From Hyphomicrobiaceae bacterium (GTDB lineage: Bacteria > Pseudomonadota > Alphaproteobacteria > Rhizobiales > Devosiaceae), in contig JACKJF010000003.1 of assembly GCA_020638095.1 (NCBI GenBank), positions 248,001 to 312,000 on the forward strand: 64,000 nt of DNA. Direction: 5' to 3'. The notes under the pieces are model-generated. The model did no database searches. It had not been told where the DNA came from and worked only from the letters and a program-made list of their open reading frames with translations. This document shows, in pieces, positions 43,301 through 51,285 of this stretch. A program made the position numbers and the translations under genes. The first letter of the stretch is position 1, and each line of letters opens with the position of its first letter.

Positions 43301-43828
43301 CTCGCTCATGATCCGGCGCATGCCGCGCCCGCCGCCGCCCCAGCTCGCCTTGAGCATCAACGGATAACCGATCGCGCCCGCCATGCGCGCCACTTCGGAA
43401 AGATCGTCCGGCAGCGGCTCGGTCGCCGGAACCACCGGCACCTTTGCCGCGATCGCCATGTTGCGCGCCGCGACCTTGTTGCCGAGGTCGCGCATCGTTT
43501 CCGCCCTCGGGCCGATGAAGGTGATGCCCGCATCGTTGCAGGCGTCGACGAATTCCGGGCTCTCCGACAAAAGCCCGTAACCGGGGTGGATGGCATCGGC
43601 GCCGCTGTCGCGCGCGACACGGATATATTCGTCGATCTGCAGATAGGCCTCGACCGGACCGCGGCCCTTGCCGATCAGATAGGCTTCGTCGGCCTTGAAC
43701 CGGTGCAGCGCCAGCTTGTCTTCCTCGGCATAGACCGCAACGGTTTTAAGGCCGAGTTCGTTGGCAGCCCGGAAAACGCGGATGGCGATTTCCGACCGGT
43801 TAGCAACAAGGATTTTTCTGATCGGCAT
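40388..43828 (-). CDS. pyc: Pyruvate carboxylase
   Basis: This 1146-residue biotin enzyme carboxylates pyruvate to oxaloacetate. Domains in order are an ATP-grasp biotin carboxylase (about 1-455), a carboxyltransferase barrel beginning VLFTDTTMRDAHQSLLATRM (about 535-810) with the metal-site FHTHDTSG, the PYC central/allosteric region, and a C-terminal biotinyl domain with EAMKMET (biotinyl-lysine about 1112). The length is that of the complete single-chain enzyme. An anaplerotic role is consistent with fumC, leuC and the NAD-GDH in the window. Confidence 0.97.
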   Translation of the reverse strand: MPIRKILVANRSEIAIRVFRAANELGLKTVAVYAEEDKLALHRFKADEAYLIGKGRGPVEAYLQIDEYIRVARDSGADAIHPGYGLLSESPEFVDACNDAGITFIGPRAETMRDLGNKVAARNMAIAAKVPVVPATEPLPDDLSEVARMAGAIGYPLMLKASWGGGGRGMRRIMSEKDLLTEVSEAKREAKAAFGKDEMYLEKLVERARHVEVQILGDDHGNLVHLFERDCSVQRRNQKVVERAPAPYLDDGARKALTDAALRLGKAANYRCAGTVEFLMDADTDQFYFIEVNPRIQVEHTVTEEVTGIDIVKAQIHVMDGFRIGEAGSGVPVQDEIRLNGNALQCRVTTEDPEHNFIPDYGRITAYRGATGFGIRLDGGTAYSGAVITRFYDPLLEKVTAWAPTPEEAIARMDRALREFRIRGVSTNLTFLENIISHPKFRDNSYTTRFIDTTPELFDVPKRQDSATKLLTYLADVTINGHPDVKGRARPPEDSPEAVAPDFPPLAMIEGTRQILDRSGPKALADWMKAQTRVLFTDTTMRDAHQSLLATRMRTHDIAGAAEAYSRGLPNLFSLECWGGATFDVAMRFLNEDPWERLARIREKAPNILTQMLLRGSNGVGYTNYPDNVVKFFVRQAAEGGVDVFRVFDCLNWVENMRVSMDAVIEANKVCEGVVCYTGDMLDPDRAKYDLKYYVGLAKELEAAGAHVLGIKDMAGLCKPTAAKKLVETLKQEVGLPIHFHTHDTSGAAAASVLAAVEAGVDAVDAAMDSFSGMTSQPCLGSLVAALKGTDRDPELDQKAIREISFYWECVRAKYRAFESDLRSGASEVYLHEMPGGQFTNLKEQARSLGLQSRWHEVAQTYADVNQMFGDIVKVTPSSKVVGDMALAMVSSGLTRKEVEDPGREVAFPDSVVDFFAGGLGQPPGGFPEALQKKVLKGRQARTTRPGLDLPDADIEAIRQQVAEELDVEVSDFDLASYLMYPKVFSEFVKAQKLYGPTAVLPTQMYFYGLSDSDEVMLELRKGVTLVVRYLGHAETNDQGMVRVFFELNGQPRLISVPDRAVAGSIVARPKAETGNQKQVGAPMPGVVSTLAVKAGQHVSAGDVLLSIEAMKMETAIHAEADGVVAEVTVKAGDQIDAKDLLVRFE

Positions 43829-43912
43829 AGATCCCCCGCCTTTGCGCTGGACATATGCTGATACAATCTTGCCTTTGGCCCCGATTGCACCAGCGGGGTT
43901 GAGGAACTGGCC

Positions 43913-44323
43913 TTACGAGAGATGTCCGGCCAGGTGACGGATATTGTAGCCCGCGTCCGCCGCCGCCTGGATGATCTCCTCGGCGGGCATGCGTCCGGCC
44001 TGCGACAGCGCCCAGAGCGTGGTCGAGCGTGTGCCGCTGCGGCAATAGCAGAACACTGGTCCCTGCGAATTGTCCAGCACGTTGCGGGTTTCTTCGATCA
44101 TCTGGGCATTGACGCCCTGCCGGCCCATCGGGATCTCGACATATTTGAGCCCCGCCGCCTCCACAGCTTTGCGGATTTCGGCACCCGGCGTCTGATCTTC
44201 TTCTTCACCGTCTGGCCGGTTGTTGACGATCGTCACGAAACCCGCCTGTTTGAGAATGGCCACGTCTTCGACGGCGATCTGCGGTGAAACGCTGACATGG
44301 TCGTTTATGCGGATAATCTCCAC
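43913..44323 (-). CDS. TIGR01244/DUF442 phosphatase-like protein
   Basis: This 136-residue protein is all domain: MEIIRINDHVSVSPQIAVEDVAILKQAGFVTIVNNRPDGEE, then PVFCYCRSGTRSTTLWAL. The CYCRSGTRS loop is the DUF442 version of the CxxxxxR phosphatase-like loop, a family often called BLH or sulfur transferase (TIGR01244). In other bacteria it is fused to a metallo-beta-lactamase domain (Blh/SdoA type) acting on sulfide species; here it stands alone. Role unproven. Confidence 0.85.
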   Translation of the reverse strand: MEIIRINDHVSVSPQIAVEDVAILKQAGFVTIVNNRPDGEEEDQTPGAEIRKAVEAAGLKYVEIPMGRQGVNAQMIEETRNVLDNSQGPVFCYCRSGTRSTTLWALSQAGRMPAEEIIQAAADAGYNIRHLAGHLS

Positions 44324-44430
44324 ACTGATGCTCCTGGTCTGTCCCTCGCCGGCCCTTTACCGCGAGCCATGGGCCTCGCGCAACCACGCTTTGCGCTGGC
44401 GAGCCATGCAAATGACTGGACTGGAAGGCT

Positions 44431-45447
44431 TCAGCCGGCGTGGCGGGCAAGGGCGGCAATCACCCGCCGGGCGGTGATTCGGCCAACCCTTTTGCCGTCT
44501 TCGTTGGTCACCGCCAGGGCATCGTGCGCGGCAAAGAGCGGCAGCGCGTCCTCGCAACTGGCGGTCGCAGTGATGTCGAACCCGCAGGGGCTTTCGAGAT
44601 CTCGTTCCATGATCGTCGAAATGTGGATGACCCGCGCCTTGTTCACGTCCCGCACAAAAGCCGCGACATAGTCGTCGGCGGGTTTGAGAACGATATCTTC
44701 CGGCCGGTCGACCTGAACGATGGCCCCGTCATTGAGCACCGCGATCCGGTCGCCGATCTTCACCGCCTCGTCGAAATCGTGGCTGATGAACAAAATCGTC
44801 TTGTTGAGTTCCTTCTGAAGGCTTTTCAGTTCGTCCTGCATGCCCGAGCGGATAAGCGGATCGAGCGCCGAAAAGGCCTCGTCCATCAACAGAATGTCCG
44901 TGTCCATGGCCAGCGCCCGGGCAAGCCCCACCCGCTGCTGCTGGCCGCCCGACAATTCGTTGGGCTGCGAGCCTTCATAGCCGGCAAGCCCGACCCGTTC
45001 GATCCAGTGACGGGCATGCTCAAGGCGCTCGTCTTTCCCGTCACCCCGGATTTCGAGCCCATAGGCGACATTGTCGAGCACCGACCGGTGCGGCAGAAGT
45101 CCGAAATTCTGAAAGACCATGGCCAGTTCCTTGCGCCGGAACTGGCGGAGCGCCATCTCGTCGAGGCCCAGAATATCGCGGCCATTGACCCGCATTTCCC
45201 CCGCCGTCGGTTCGATCAGCCGGTTGACGTGGCGGATCAGCGTCGACTTGCCTGAACCTGATAGGCCCATCACCACGAATATTTCGCCCTGTTCGACAGA
45301 AAGCGATACGCGGTTCAGGCCCACCACTTGACCGGTCTCGGCCTGAACATCGGTCTTGCTCGCACCCTGTTCCAGCATGCGCACGGCTGTCTCCGGCTCG
45401 TCGCCGAAAATCTTGGTGATGTTCTTTGCTTCAATGACCGCGCTCAA
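44431..45447 (-). CDS. proV: Glycine betaine/proline ABC transporter ATP-binding protein
   Basis: This 338-residue ATPase energises compatible-solute uptake. Walker A is GLSGSGKST, the signature LSGGQQQRVGLARAL and Walker B ILLMDEAFSALD, followed by a short CBS-type C-terminal region (VRDVNKARVIHIS ... DALPLFAAHDALAVTNEDGKRVGRI) typical of ProV/OpuAA and sensitive to ionic strength in known members. Its start overlaps the proW stop by four bases. Confidence 0.93.
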   Translation of the reverse strand: MSAVIEAKNITKIFGDEPETAVRMLEQGASKTDVQAETGQVVGLNRVSLSVEQGEIFVVMGLSGSGKSTLIRHVNRLIEPTAGEMRVNGRDILGLDEMALRQFRRKELAMVFQNFGLLPHRSVLDNVAYGLEIRGDGKDERLEHARHWIERVGLAGYEGSQPNELSGGQQQRVGLARALAMDTDILLMDEAFSALDPLIRSGMQDELKSLQKELNKTILFISHDFDEAVKIGDRIAVLNDGAIVQVDRPEDIVLKPADDYVAAFVRDVNKARVIHISTIMERDLESPCGFDITATASCEDALPLFAAHDALAVTNEDGKRVGRITARRVIAALARHAG

Positions 45448-46316
45448 CGGGCGCCTCCCGAAACGCCGATCCGCTTCTGCAACCGCTTGCCATAAGCCTG
45501 GGTGATCCGGTCGAAGATGATGGCGAGGGCCACGATGCCGAGGCCGGCGAAGAGGCCCCGGCTGACCTCGAGCCGGCCGATGCCTTGCAGCACCTGATAG
45601 CCGAGCCCGCCCGCCCCGATCATCGAGGCGATGACCACCATGGCAAGCGCCATCATCGTCGTCTGGTTGATGCCGGCGAGAATGGTCGGCAGCGCCAGCG
45701 GAATCTGCACACCGAACAGCCGCTGCCGCCGGTCGGCCCCGAACGCACGGGCCGCTTCCAGCACATTCGGATCGACGAGGCGGATGCCGAGATCGGTCAG
45801 CCTGACTAGGGGTGGTGCGGCATAAACGATTGTCGCGATCAGGGCCGGCACCTTGCCCGGCCCGAAAACCATCACCGTCGGGATGAGATAGACGAAACTC
45901 GGCAGGGTCTGCATCAGGTCGAGAATCGGCGTCACGATGCGGCGGACAAGGGCCGAACGCGCCATCCAGATGCCGAGCGGCAGCGAGATGACGATTGCCG
46001 TCAGCGTCGCCGCGATCATCAGCGCCATGGTTTTGACCGCGTCATCCCAGAGTTCCATGACCCCGAGAAAGATCAGGGACAAAAAGACCACCAGCGGTAG
46101 CGCCAGTTTGCGCGTTGCCCCGAATGCCGCGGCGGTGAAGAAGATGATCAGCACCCACCAGGGAATGGCGAGTAGGAACCGCTCGATCGAATTGAGCAGC
46201 AACAACAATGGATGCGCCGCTGCTTCGAGCCAGCCACCCCAATATTTGACCACCCATTCGAGCGCGTCGTCGACCGCCGAACGGAGCGGGCGGGAATTGA
46301 ACCAGTCCGGAAACAT
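45444..46316 (-). CDS. proW: Glycine betaine/proline ABC transporter permease
   Basis: This 290-residue permease has about six to seven hydrophobic helices and the BPD transmembrane signature EAARAFGADRRQRLFGVQIPLALPTILAGINQTTMMALAMVV. It lies between proV and the binding-protein gene in the usual ProVWX order. The intergenic region with proX contains a perfect hairpin (see that entry). Confidence 0.92.
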   Translation of the reverse strand: MFPDWFNSRPLRSAVDDALEWVVKYWGGWLEAAAHPLLLLLNSIERFLLAIPWWVLIIFFTAAAFGATRKLALPLVVFLSLIFLGVMELWDDAVKTMALMIAATLTAIVISLPLGIWMARSALVRRIVTPILDLMQTLPSFVYLIPTVMVFGPGKVPALIATIVYAAPPLVRLTDLGIRLVDPNVLEAARAFGADRRQRLFGVQIPLALPTILAGINQTTMMALAMVVIASMIGAGGLGYQVLQGIGRLEVSRGLFAGLGIVALAIIFDRITQAYGKRLQKRIGVSGGAR

Positions 46317-46359
46317 AAGTCCCCCGAAACGTGAAAAGCCGGTTGCCCGAACAGGCGAA

Positions 46360-46383
46360 GGAGCCGGGACAGATCCCGGCTCC
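46360..46383 (-). terminator. Intercistronic hairpin between proX and proW
   Basis: GGAGCCGGGA and TCCCGGCTCC are exact inverted repeats with a four-base loop. They lie 38 bases after the proX stop and are not followed by a T-run. Such a stem is expected to slow transcription or protect the upstream message, giving more binding protein than permease. Confidence 0.55.
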
Positions 46384-46420
46384 CGTTGAAGTCACGCAAG
46401 CCTGAGCGCGAACACGGCCC

Positions 46421-47458
46421 CTACATCATCGATGCGCGGATACGGTCAGCCGCTTCCGGGCCGACCCATTGCGTCCAGAGGTCCTCACGCGTCTTGATGA
46501 AGTTTTCGGCCGTTTCCTGGGCGTCCGCCTTATTCTCGTCGCCCCAGCTCAGCATCTGCGAAATTTCGACGTTGGTCAGCGACACCTTCGACAGATAATC
46601 GACGACGTTCGGCGCGTCGGCCTTGAGCCACGAAGCGATACCCACCACCACCGGCGGGGTCGGGAAAGCCATCGGCTTGTTCGGACCGCAATCCGGATCG
46701 ACATTGCAGGCCCAGGCCTCAGGTTCATTGGCCGGCATGTCGAGCTTGACCATATTGTATTTGCCCATCAGAGCCGTCGGACCCCAATAGTAGAAGACGA
46801 TCGGCTCTTCGCGAACGAAGGCGCGGGCGATCGAGGCGTCCAGATTGCCACCCGAGCCGGGCGAGAAGAGGTTGTACGTGTCCTTCAGGTTGTAGGCATC
46901 GAACAAAGCCGCATTGGCAATCTCGCAGCCCCAGCCCGGCGGGCAGGAATAGAAGCGCCCCTTGGAGGGATCCTCGGGATCGGGGAAGAGGCTCGCATAT
47001 TGCGGCAGGTCCGAGACGGCCTTGAGGTCCGGATTGGCCGTAGCGACATAGTCCGGAATCCACCAGCCTTCGACCGCACCGTCCGAAATCGCAAGACCCG
47101 CGGCCATGACCGTGCCGTCGTCAAGACCCTTTGTCCAGGCATCCTGAATGGTGCCCGTCCACAATTCCGGCGCGATGGCGGGCGTACCCTTGGACAGCAT
47201 CGAAGCGGACGTCGGCACCGTGTCGCCGGCGATGATCTCGACATTGCACCCCAGACCCTGGCCTAAAATGATGGCGTGGATGCGGGCCAGCGCCGCCGCG
47301 GACGGCCAGGTCATTTCGGCGATTTCAATCGTTTTGTCGGTCCCACAAGTATTGCCACCATGTGACATGGCCAGCGCTGGACTGCTGCCCATGGCCAGCA
47401 ATGATCCGGCCGCAAAAATCGCCATAGCCAAATTGAATTTCAGGTTTTTCAAAATCAT
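46421..47458 (-). CDS. proX: Glycine betaine/proline ABC transporter substrate-binding protein
   Basis: This 345-residue protein has a signal peptide (KNLKFNLAMAIFAAGSLLAMGSSPALA) and the two-lobed OpuAC/ProX fold; it includes IEIAEMTWPSAAALARIHAII, IAPELWTGTI and WWIPDYVATANPDLKA, where aromatic residues form the betaine-binding box. It is the first gene of the proXWV unit. A tandem 10-base repeat lies about 95 bases upstream. Length is normal. Confidence 0.93.
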   Translation of the reverse strand: MILKNLKFNLAMAIFAAGSLLAMGSSPALAMSHGGNTCGTDKTIEIAEMTWPSAAALARIHAIILGQGLGCNVEIIAGDTVPTSASMLSKGTPAIAPELWTGTIQDAWTKGLDDGTVMAAGLAISDGAVEGWWIPDYVATANPDLKAVSDLPQYASLFPDPEDPSKGRFYSCPPGWGCEIANAALFDAYNLKDTYNLFSPGSGGNLDASIARAFVREEPIVFYYWGPTALMGKYNMVKLDMPANEPEAWACNVDPDCGPNKPMAFPTPPVVVGIASWLKADAPNVVDYLSKVSLTNVEISQMLSWGDENKADAQETAENFIKTREDLWTQWVGPEAADRIRASMM

Positions 47459-47550
47459 TCTCCCGTTTCGATGCCAACTCGGCGCGAACCTACGCCACGA
47501 AAACGAATCCGTCAAATCGCTTATATTCACTTGTATTTACGAACTACAGT

Positions 47551-47583
47551 GAAGTTTCGAGAAGTTTCGGGCACTTTCGACTT
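47551..47583. promoter_or_regulatory. Three 10-bp-period repeats upstream of proX
   Basis: GAAGTTTCGA, GAAGTTTCGG and GCACTTTCGA follow each other with a 10-base period and then CTTC. The units share TTTCG and are on one DNA face. Together with the AT-rich stretch between them and proX (about 95 bases) they probably mark a regulatory site for the betaine transporter; which protein binds is unknown. Confidence 0.55.
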
Positions 47584-47674
47584 CAACACTGTTTGTTTTC
47601 GCGGAGTGGTTCGCAAGTTGATAGCGCGCAATACCGTCACGCCTGCATCAATTCTTGGCGAGCACTTGGCAATC

Positions 47675-48676
47675 CTACTCGGCCAGCCCCACCCAGGGAT
47701 GCCAGATCGCCGTCTGGGTCTCGTAAAAATGCGCCGCGACCGCGGCCGGGTCCGCCCCGTTTTCCGCCTGATAGGCGAGCAATTCGTCAAAAACCGCGTA
47801 GGGAACCGAGGCACGCGCCAGATAGGCGGTGATCTTGGGGGCGGCATCGAACAGCCAGTCCGACACGGCGATGTTGGGGTTTTCCGCCACGAAATCGCTG
47901 ACCGCCGGCGACGCGCACGACCGTGAAGCGAGGCACTTGGATGCCTCGGCATCATAGGGACCAAGATCGATCTCGGGCATGTCGAATTGGGCAAGAAGGG
48001 CGTTGGGCTGCCAGTAATAGAAAATGACCGGCCGCTTGGACGACACCGCCTGCCCGATCAACGCATCCATTTCGAACCGGTTGGCCGGCTCGGCAAGGTC
48101 CACACCGCTTTCAATGTCGAGGGCGCGGACGAGATTCCGGTTGATGATCGAACAGGCCCAGTTCTGCGGACAGGAAACGAAGGTGAATTTCTCACCTGCC
48201 GCCGCCTGCGCCGCAACCGCCGCCTTCAACCCATCGATTCCGAGAATATCGGGATAGGCGTCGGCCACCTCGCGCGGAACGAAAAGCCCTTCCGGCGAGC
48301 CGCCGGAGTAACTTGGCGCCAGCGCCCTGACCTGCTGCGTTTCGCTCATCGAATTCCAGATCGCCGAGACACGCGTGATCCACATTTCCGGCGCGATCGC
48401 CGGTTGGCCGGTCGTTGCCATCGAGGACAGCGAAGCCGAAAGATCGCCCGGCACGATCTGTGCGGCGCAGCCGAAATAGTCGGTCAGGATCAGTTTGTGG
48501 ATTTCGGCAAGGATGGCCGCGCTCGGCCACTGCATGCTCGCAATGTTGATCACCCGGCCCGAACAGAGGTCGGCTTCGCCTCCCTGGCCGCCGTCCTGCG
48601 CCGGACTGGAAACCGGACCGAGCATCAGCGCGGCAAGCCCGAGCGCGGCCAAATTCCTCAATGATCCGGCTGACAT
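47675..48676 (-). CDS. Second betaine-type ABC substrate-binding protein
   Basis: This 333-residue protein has a signal peptide and the OpuAC fold. It aligns with proX: ASMQWPSAAILAEIHKLIL versus the proX AEMTWPSAAALARIHAII, both followed by FGC/LGC and GD. Two cysteines in DFGC-type positions and CPQNWACS probably form disulfides. It is upstream of proX on the same strand, separated by 216 bases with its own signals, and has no permease of its own. It likely feeds the same ProVW with a different ligand range (inference). Confidence 0.88.
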   Translation of the reverse strand: MSAGSLRNLAALGLAALMLGPVSSPAQDGGQGGEADLCSGRVINIASMQWPSAAILAEIHKLILTDYFGCAAQIVPGDLSASLSSMATTGQPAIAPEMWITRVSAIWNSMSETQQVRALAPSYSGGSPEGLFVPREVADAYPDILGIDGLKAAVAAQAAAGEKFTFVSCPQNWACSIINRNLVRALDIESGVDLAEPANRFEMDALIGQAVSSKRPVIFYYWQPNALLAQFDMPEIDLGPYDAEASKCLASRSCASPAVSDFVAENPNIAVSDWLFDAAPKITAYLARASVPYAVFDELLAYQAENGADPAAVAAHFYETQTAIWHPWVGLAE

Positions 48677-48901
48677 GGGGTTCTCCGCCGCTCCGAAACC
48701 GCGGCGAAGATAGGGTCCGCGCGCCGATTAAGCAACTTGCGAGGTTCAGGGCGCGAGGTCGTGACTCTTTCACCCCATTATGCAATGGTTTGCGCCAGCT
48801 TGGCGGCAGGTCCGCCAACGCGTTGCAACAAGGCCCCGAAAGGCATGTCCCGGCAAACGGGCGGTGGGATCGGGGTGCGTTCACTTACCTAGAGGGAAGC
48901 G

Positions 48902-50110
48902 ATGAAAGTTCTCAAAAAGATTGCCCTGTCCGCGGTCGCCCTGCCGGTTCTGGCCGTTGCCAGTTCGGCCATGGCCGACGACGTGACGCTGGGCTTTGCC
49001 GGCGGCTTTACCGGCCCGATCGAAAGCCTGACGCCGCCGATTTTCGAAGGCGCCAAGATTGCCGTGTCCCAGGTCAATGCCCAGGGCGGCATCCTTGGCG
49101 GCACGCTCAATATCGTCTCGGCCGACACGACCTGCGCCGACGCTACGGCGGCGGCCAATGCCGGCGACAAGCTGGTCAACACCGACAAGGTGGTCGCCAT
49201 TGTCGGCGCCCTTTGCTCGGGCGCGACCATTTCGGCCGCCAATAACGCCGCCATTCCGGGCAATGTCGTCATGATCTCGCCGGCCTCGACCTCGCCGGCC
49301 CTGACGACGCTCGAAGACAATGACCTCGTCTTCCGGACCGCGCCGTCCGACGCCTATCAGGGCGACGTACTTGCCCGCCTGGTGCTCTCCAAGGGCATCA
49401 AGGAAGTCGCCGTGACCTACGTCAACAACGATTACGGCAAGGGCTTTGCCGATGCCTTCTCGGCCTCCTTCACCGCCAATGGCGGCACGGTGACCGCGAG
49501 CGAAGGCCATGAAGACGGCAAGGCCGACTATCGCGCCGAACTCGGCTCGCTCGCCGCGACCGGGGCGCAGGACCTCGTGATCCTCGCCTATGCCAACGGC
49601 TCGGGCCAGACCATCCTCCGCCAGGCGGTGGAATCGGGTGACTTCAGCGTCTTCATCGGTGGTGACGGCATGGTCGGTGACGAAGTGCTGACCGGCATCG
49701 ATCCCACGGCCGTTGAAGGCATGATCGCCACCAAGCCGGGCACGCCGGAACTTCCGGGCGCCGATCTTTATGCGGCCGCAGCCACCGAAGCCGGCCAGGA
49801 TCCGACCGCGATCTTCGCGCCGCAGGCCTATGACGCCGCCATGATCCTTGCCCTCGCCATTCAGGAAAAGGGCAGCGCCGATCGCGACGGCATGTCCGAA
49901 GCCGTGCGCAAGGTTGCCTCCGCTCCGGGCGAAATCATCCTTCCGGGTGAATGGTCCAAGGCGGTCAGCATCCTCGCCTCGGGTGGCGACATCAACTATG
50001 AAGGCGCCGCTGGCAGCCACGAATTCGACGCGGCCGGCGACGTGCCGGGCGTGATCGTCGAGATGACCGTGCAGAACGGCCACTTCGTCGAAGTCGGCGC
50101 AGCTATGTAG
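48902..50110 (+). CDS. livJ: Branched-chain amino acid ABC transporter substrate-binding protein
   Basis: This 402-residue periplasmic protein has a signal peptide (LKKIALSAVALPVLAVASSAMA) and a periplasmic-binding-protein type I fold: DVTLGFAGGFTGPIESLTPPI, VDVSGKG-like VNAQGGILGG and VGALCSGATI. AGAGGGA precedes its ATG. The permease and ATPase genes (livHMGF) are on the opposite strand 1.2 kb away, separated by a MerR regulator, so this gene is transcribed separately, divergently from the second betaine-binding gene across 225 bases without a gene. Confidence 0.9.
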   Translation: MKVLKKIALSAVALPVLAVASSAMADDVTLGFAGGFTGPIESLTPPIFEGAKIAVSQVNAQGGILGGTLNIVSADTTCADATAAANAGDKLVNTDKVVAIVGALCSGATISAANNAAIPGNVVMISPASTSPALTTLEDNDLVFRTAPSDAYQGDVLARLVLSKGIKEVAVTYVNNDYGKGFADAFSASFTANGGTVTASEGHEDGKADYRAELGSLAATGAQDLVILAYANGSGQTILRQAVESGDFSVFIGGDGMVGDEVLTGIDPTAVEGMIATKPGTPELPGADLYAAAATEAGQDPTAIFAPQAYDAAMILALAIQEKGSADRDGMSEAVRKVASAPGEIILPGEWSKAVSILASGGDINYEGAAGSHEFDAAGDVPGVIVEMTVQNGHFVEVGAAM

Positions 50111-50120
50111 CGAGCAACGT

Positions 50121-50164
50121 CCCGGCGCTACAGCGCCGGGCAAAAAGGTCCGGTGGACCTTTTT
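50121..50164 (+). terminator. Double hairpin terminator after livJ
   Basis: CCCGGCGCT-AC-AGCGCCGGG (50121-50140) is followed by AAAAAGGTCC-GGT-GGACCTTTTT (50142-50164). The second stem has A and T runs on both sides, so it can terminate in both directions. It begins 11 bases after the livJ stop. Confidence 0.75.
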
Positions 50165-50166
50165 GA

Positions 50167-50348
50167 GTTGCGAGCGCCCGAAGCCAGCATAGCGCGGCGG
50201 AGGGCCAGGCCGATTGGCCAAAGCCAGGCCGTCGCACCGGTGGAGCGACGGCAGGGTTTGAGCGCGAGGGCAGGTGCCGATGGCACCGGGTGCCCCGCCA
50301 GGCCAAAAAGGGTTGCGAGCGCCCGAAGCCAGCACAGCGCGGCGGAGG
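50167..50348. repeat. Duplicated 37-base intergenic element
   Basis: Two copies of a 37-base unit starting GTTGCGAGCGCCCGAAGCCA lie at 50167-50203 and 50312-50348. They differ at one base and are 145 bases apart on the same strand. The sequence between contains small palindromes (GGCC-GATT-GGCC, GCACCGGTG). The whole sits between two bidirectional terminators. It fills most of the 300-base gap between livJ and the MerR-TipAS gene. Confidence 0.6.
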
Positions 50349-50365
50349 ACACAAAAGCCAAACAA

Positions 50366-50391
50366 AAAGCCCGGGATCGCTCCCGGGCTTT
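50366..50391. terminator. Bidirectional terminator between livJ and MerR-TipAS
   Basis: AAAGCCCGGGA and TCCCGGGCTTT are exact inverted copies with a four-base loop, with A- and T-rich flanks on both sides. It serves livJ readthrough on one strand and the convergent regulator gene on the other. Confidence 0.75.
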
Positions 50392-50410
50392 CTTTCTGGG
50401 TCAGACCAGA

Positions 50411-51208
50411 TCAATCCAGTGTCGTCTCCGAATAGACCCGCATGGCTTCGGCCAGGAAATCCACCAGCCGCGGATCATACTTGTCGTAGAACGCACGAAA
50501 ATCCGGATGGTCGAGGTAAAGCTCGCCGAGCCCCGCATAAGCCTCGGCATTGGGCGTCCAGAAATGGGAGACCCACTGATGGTGCCGGGCGATCGCTTGC
50601 TGCACTTTCGCCGATTCCGCCGGCTCACCGGCGTCGATCAGCGCCACGAGGTCGAGATTGACCTGATGGCCCTCGTCCTGGATCGCCTGCATCTGTTCTT
50701 TCGAAAGCTTGCCGACCTTGGCATGGCTCTCGGCGATGCGGGCGCGGGCGCCATCGCCATACCGGTCGATCAGTTCGTTTTCATACTGCTTCTGTTTTTC
50801 GGGCGCGAAGCCCTTGAACGGGTTTGACTGGGTCATGGTTGTTTCTCCATCGAGATCTTCAAGGGTCTTGTCGATGGTTTCGATCAGATCCGTCCGCCGC
50901 GCGATATCGGCCACCAGCCGCGCCCGATGCGCGACCAGAGCCCTCTCGAGATCGAAGTCCGGCGCGTCGAGCGTTTGCCGGATTTCGGCAAGCGGCAGGC
51001 CGAGCTCGCGGTAGAAAAGCACCTGCTGCAACCGCAGAACTTCGGACCGGCCATAATAGCGATAGCCGTTCTGCCCGACCTCCGCCGGATGCAACAACCC
51101 GATCGCGTCATAATGGTGAAGCGTTCGGACCGACACACCCGAAAGCGCGCTGAGCTCACTGACCGTCAGCGGTTTTTGGCGGATTTCGGTTTTCAGGGCC
51201 TGCGTCAT
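50411..51208 (-). CDS. MerR-family regulator with TipAS antibiotic-recognition domain
   Basis: This 265-residue protein has a MerR N-terminus (PLTVSELSALSGVSVRTLHHYDAIGLLHPAEVGQNGYRYYG and a coiled coil to about 115) and a C-terminal TipAS domain (NPFKGFAPEKQKQYENELIDRYGDGARARI ... WVSHFWTPNAEAYAGLGELYLDHPDFRAFYDKYDPRLVDF). TipAS domains bind thiopeptide and other bulky drugs. The promoter in front of it has the 19-base spacer that MerR proteins activate, so it should stimulate its own transcription when ligand is present. It separates livJ from livHMGF. Start ATG giving MTQALK is chosen; a codon five upstream is possible. Confidence 0.9.
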   Translation of the reverse strand: MTQALKTEIRQKPLTVSELSALSGVSVRTLHHYDAIGLLHPAEVGQNGYRYYGRSEVLRLQQVLFYRELGLPLAEIRQTLDAPDFDLERALVAHRARLVADIARRTDLIETIDKTLEDLDGETTMTQSNPFKGFAPEKQKQYENELIDRYGDGARARIAESHAKVGKLSKEQMQAIQDEGHQVNLDLVALIDAGEPAESAKVQQAIARHHQWVSHFWTPNAEAYAGLGELYLDHPDFRAFYDKYDPRLVDFLAEAMRVYSETTLD

Positions 51209-51233
51209 CGGATCTTTCCTCATCGACGCGAGA

Positions 51234-51264
51234 TCACTAATCCCTCACGCAGCGTCAGGGTCAA
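51234..51264 (-). promoter_or_regulatory. MerR-type promoter of the TipAS regulator
   Basis: Toward the regulator gene: TTGACC, a spacer of 19 bases, then TAGTGA. The dyad CCTGACGC-T-GCGTGAGG (7 of 8 pairs) lies within the spacer, centred between -35 and -10. This is the layout of self-activated MerR/TipA promoters. Confidence 0.72.
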
Positions 51265-51285
51265 CCCGCGCTTTTGAAAAAGACT

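Noticed and set aside
50167..50348. CRISPR array
   Set aside because: Only two copies of a 37-base unit with a 108-base interval and no cas genes nearby.
48881..50365. Large minus-strand frame over livJ
   Set aside because: Antisense of livJ and the repeat region; no ribosome-binding site or domain.
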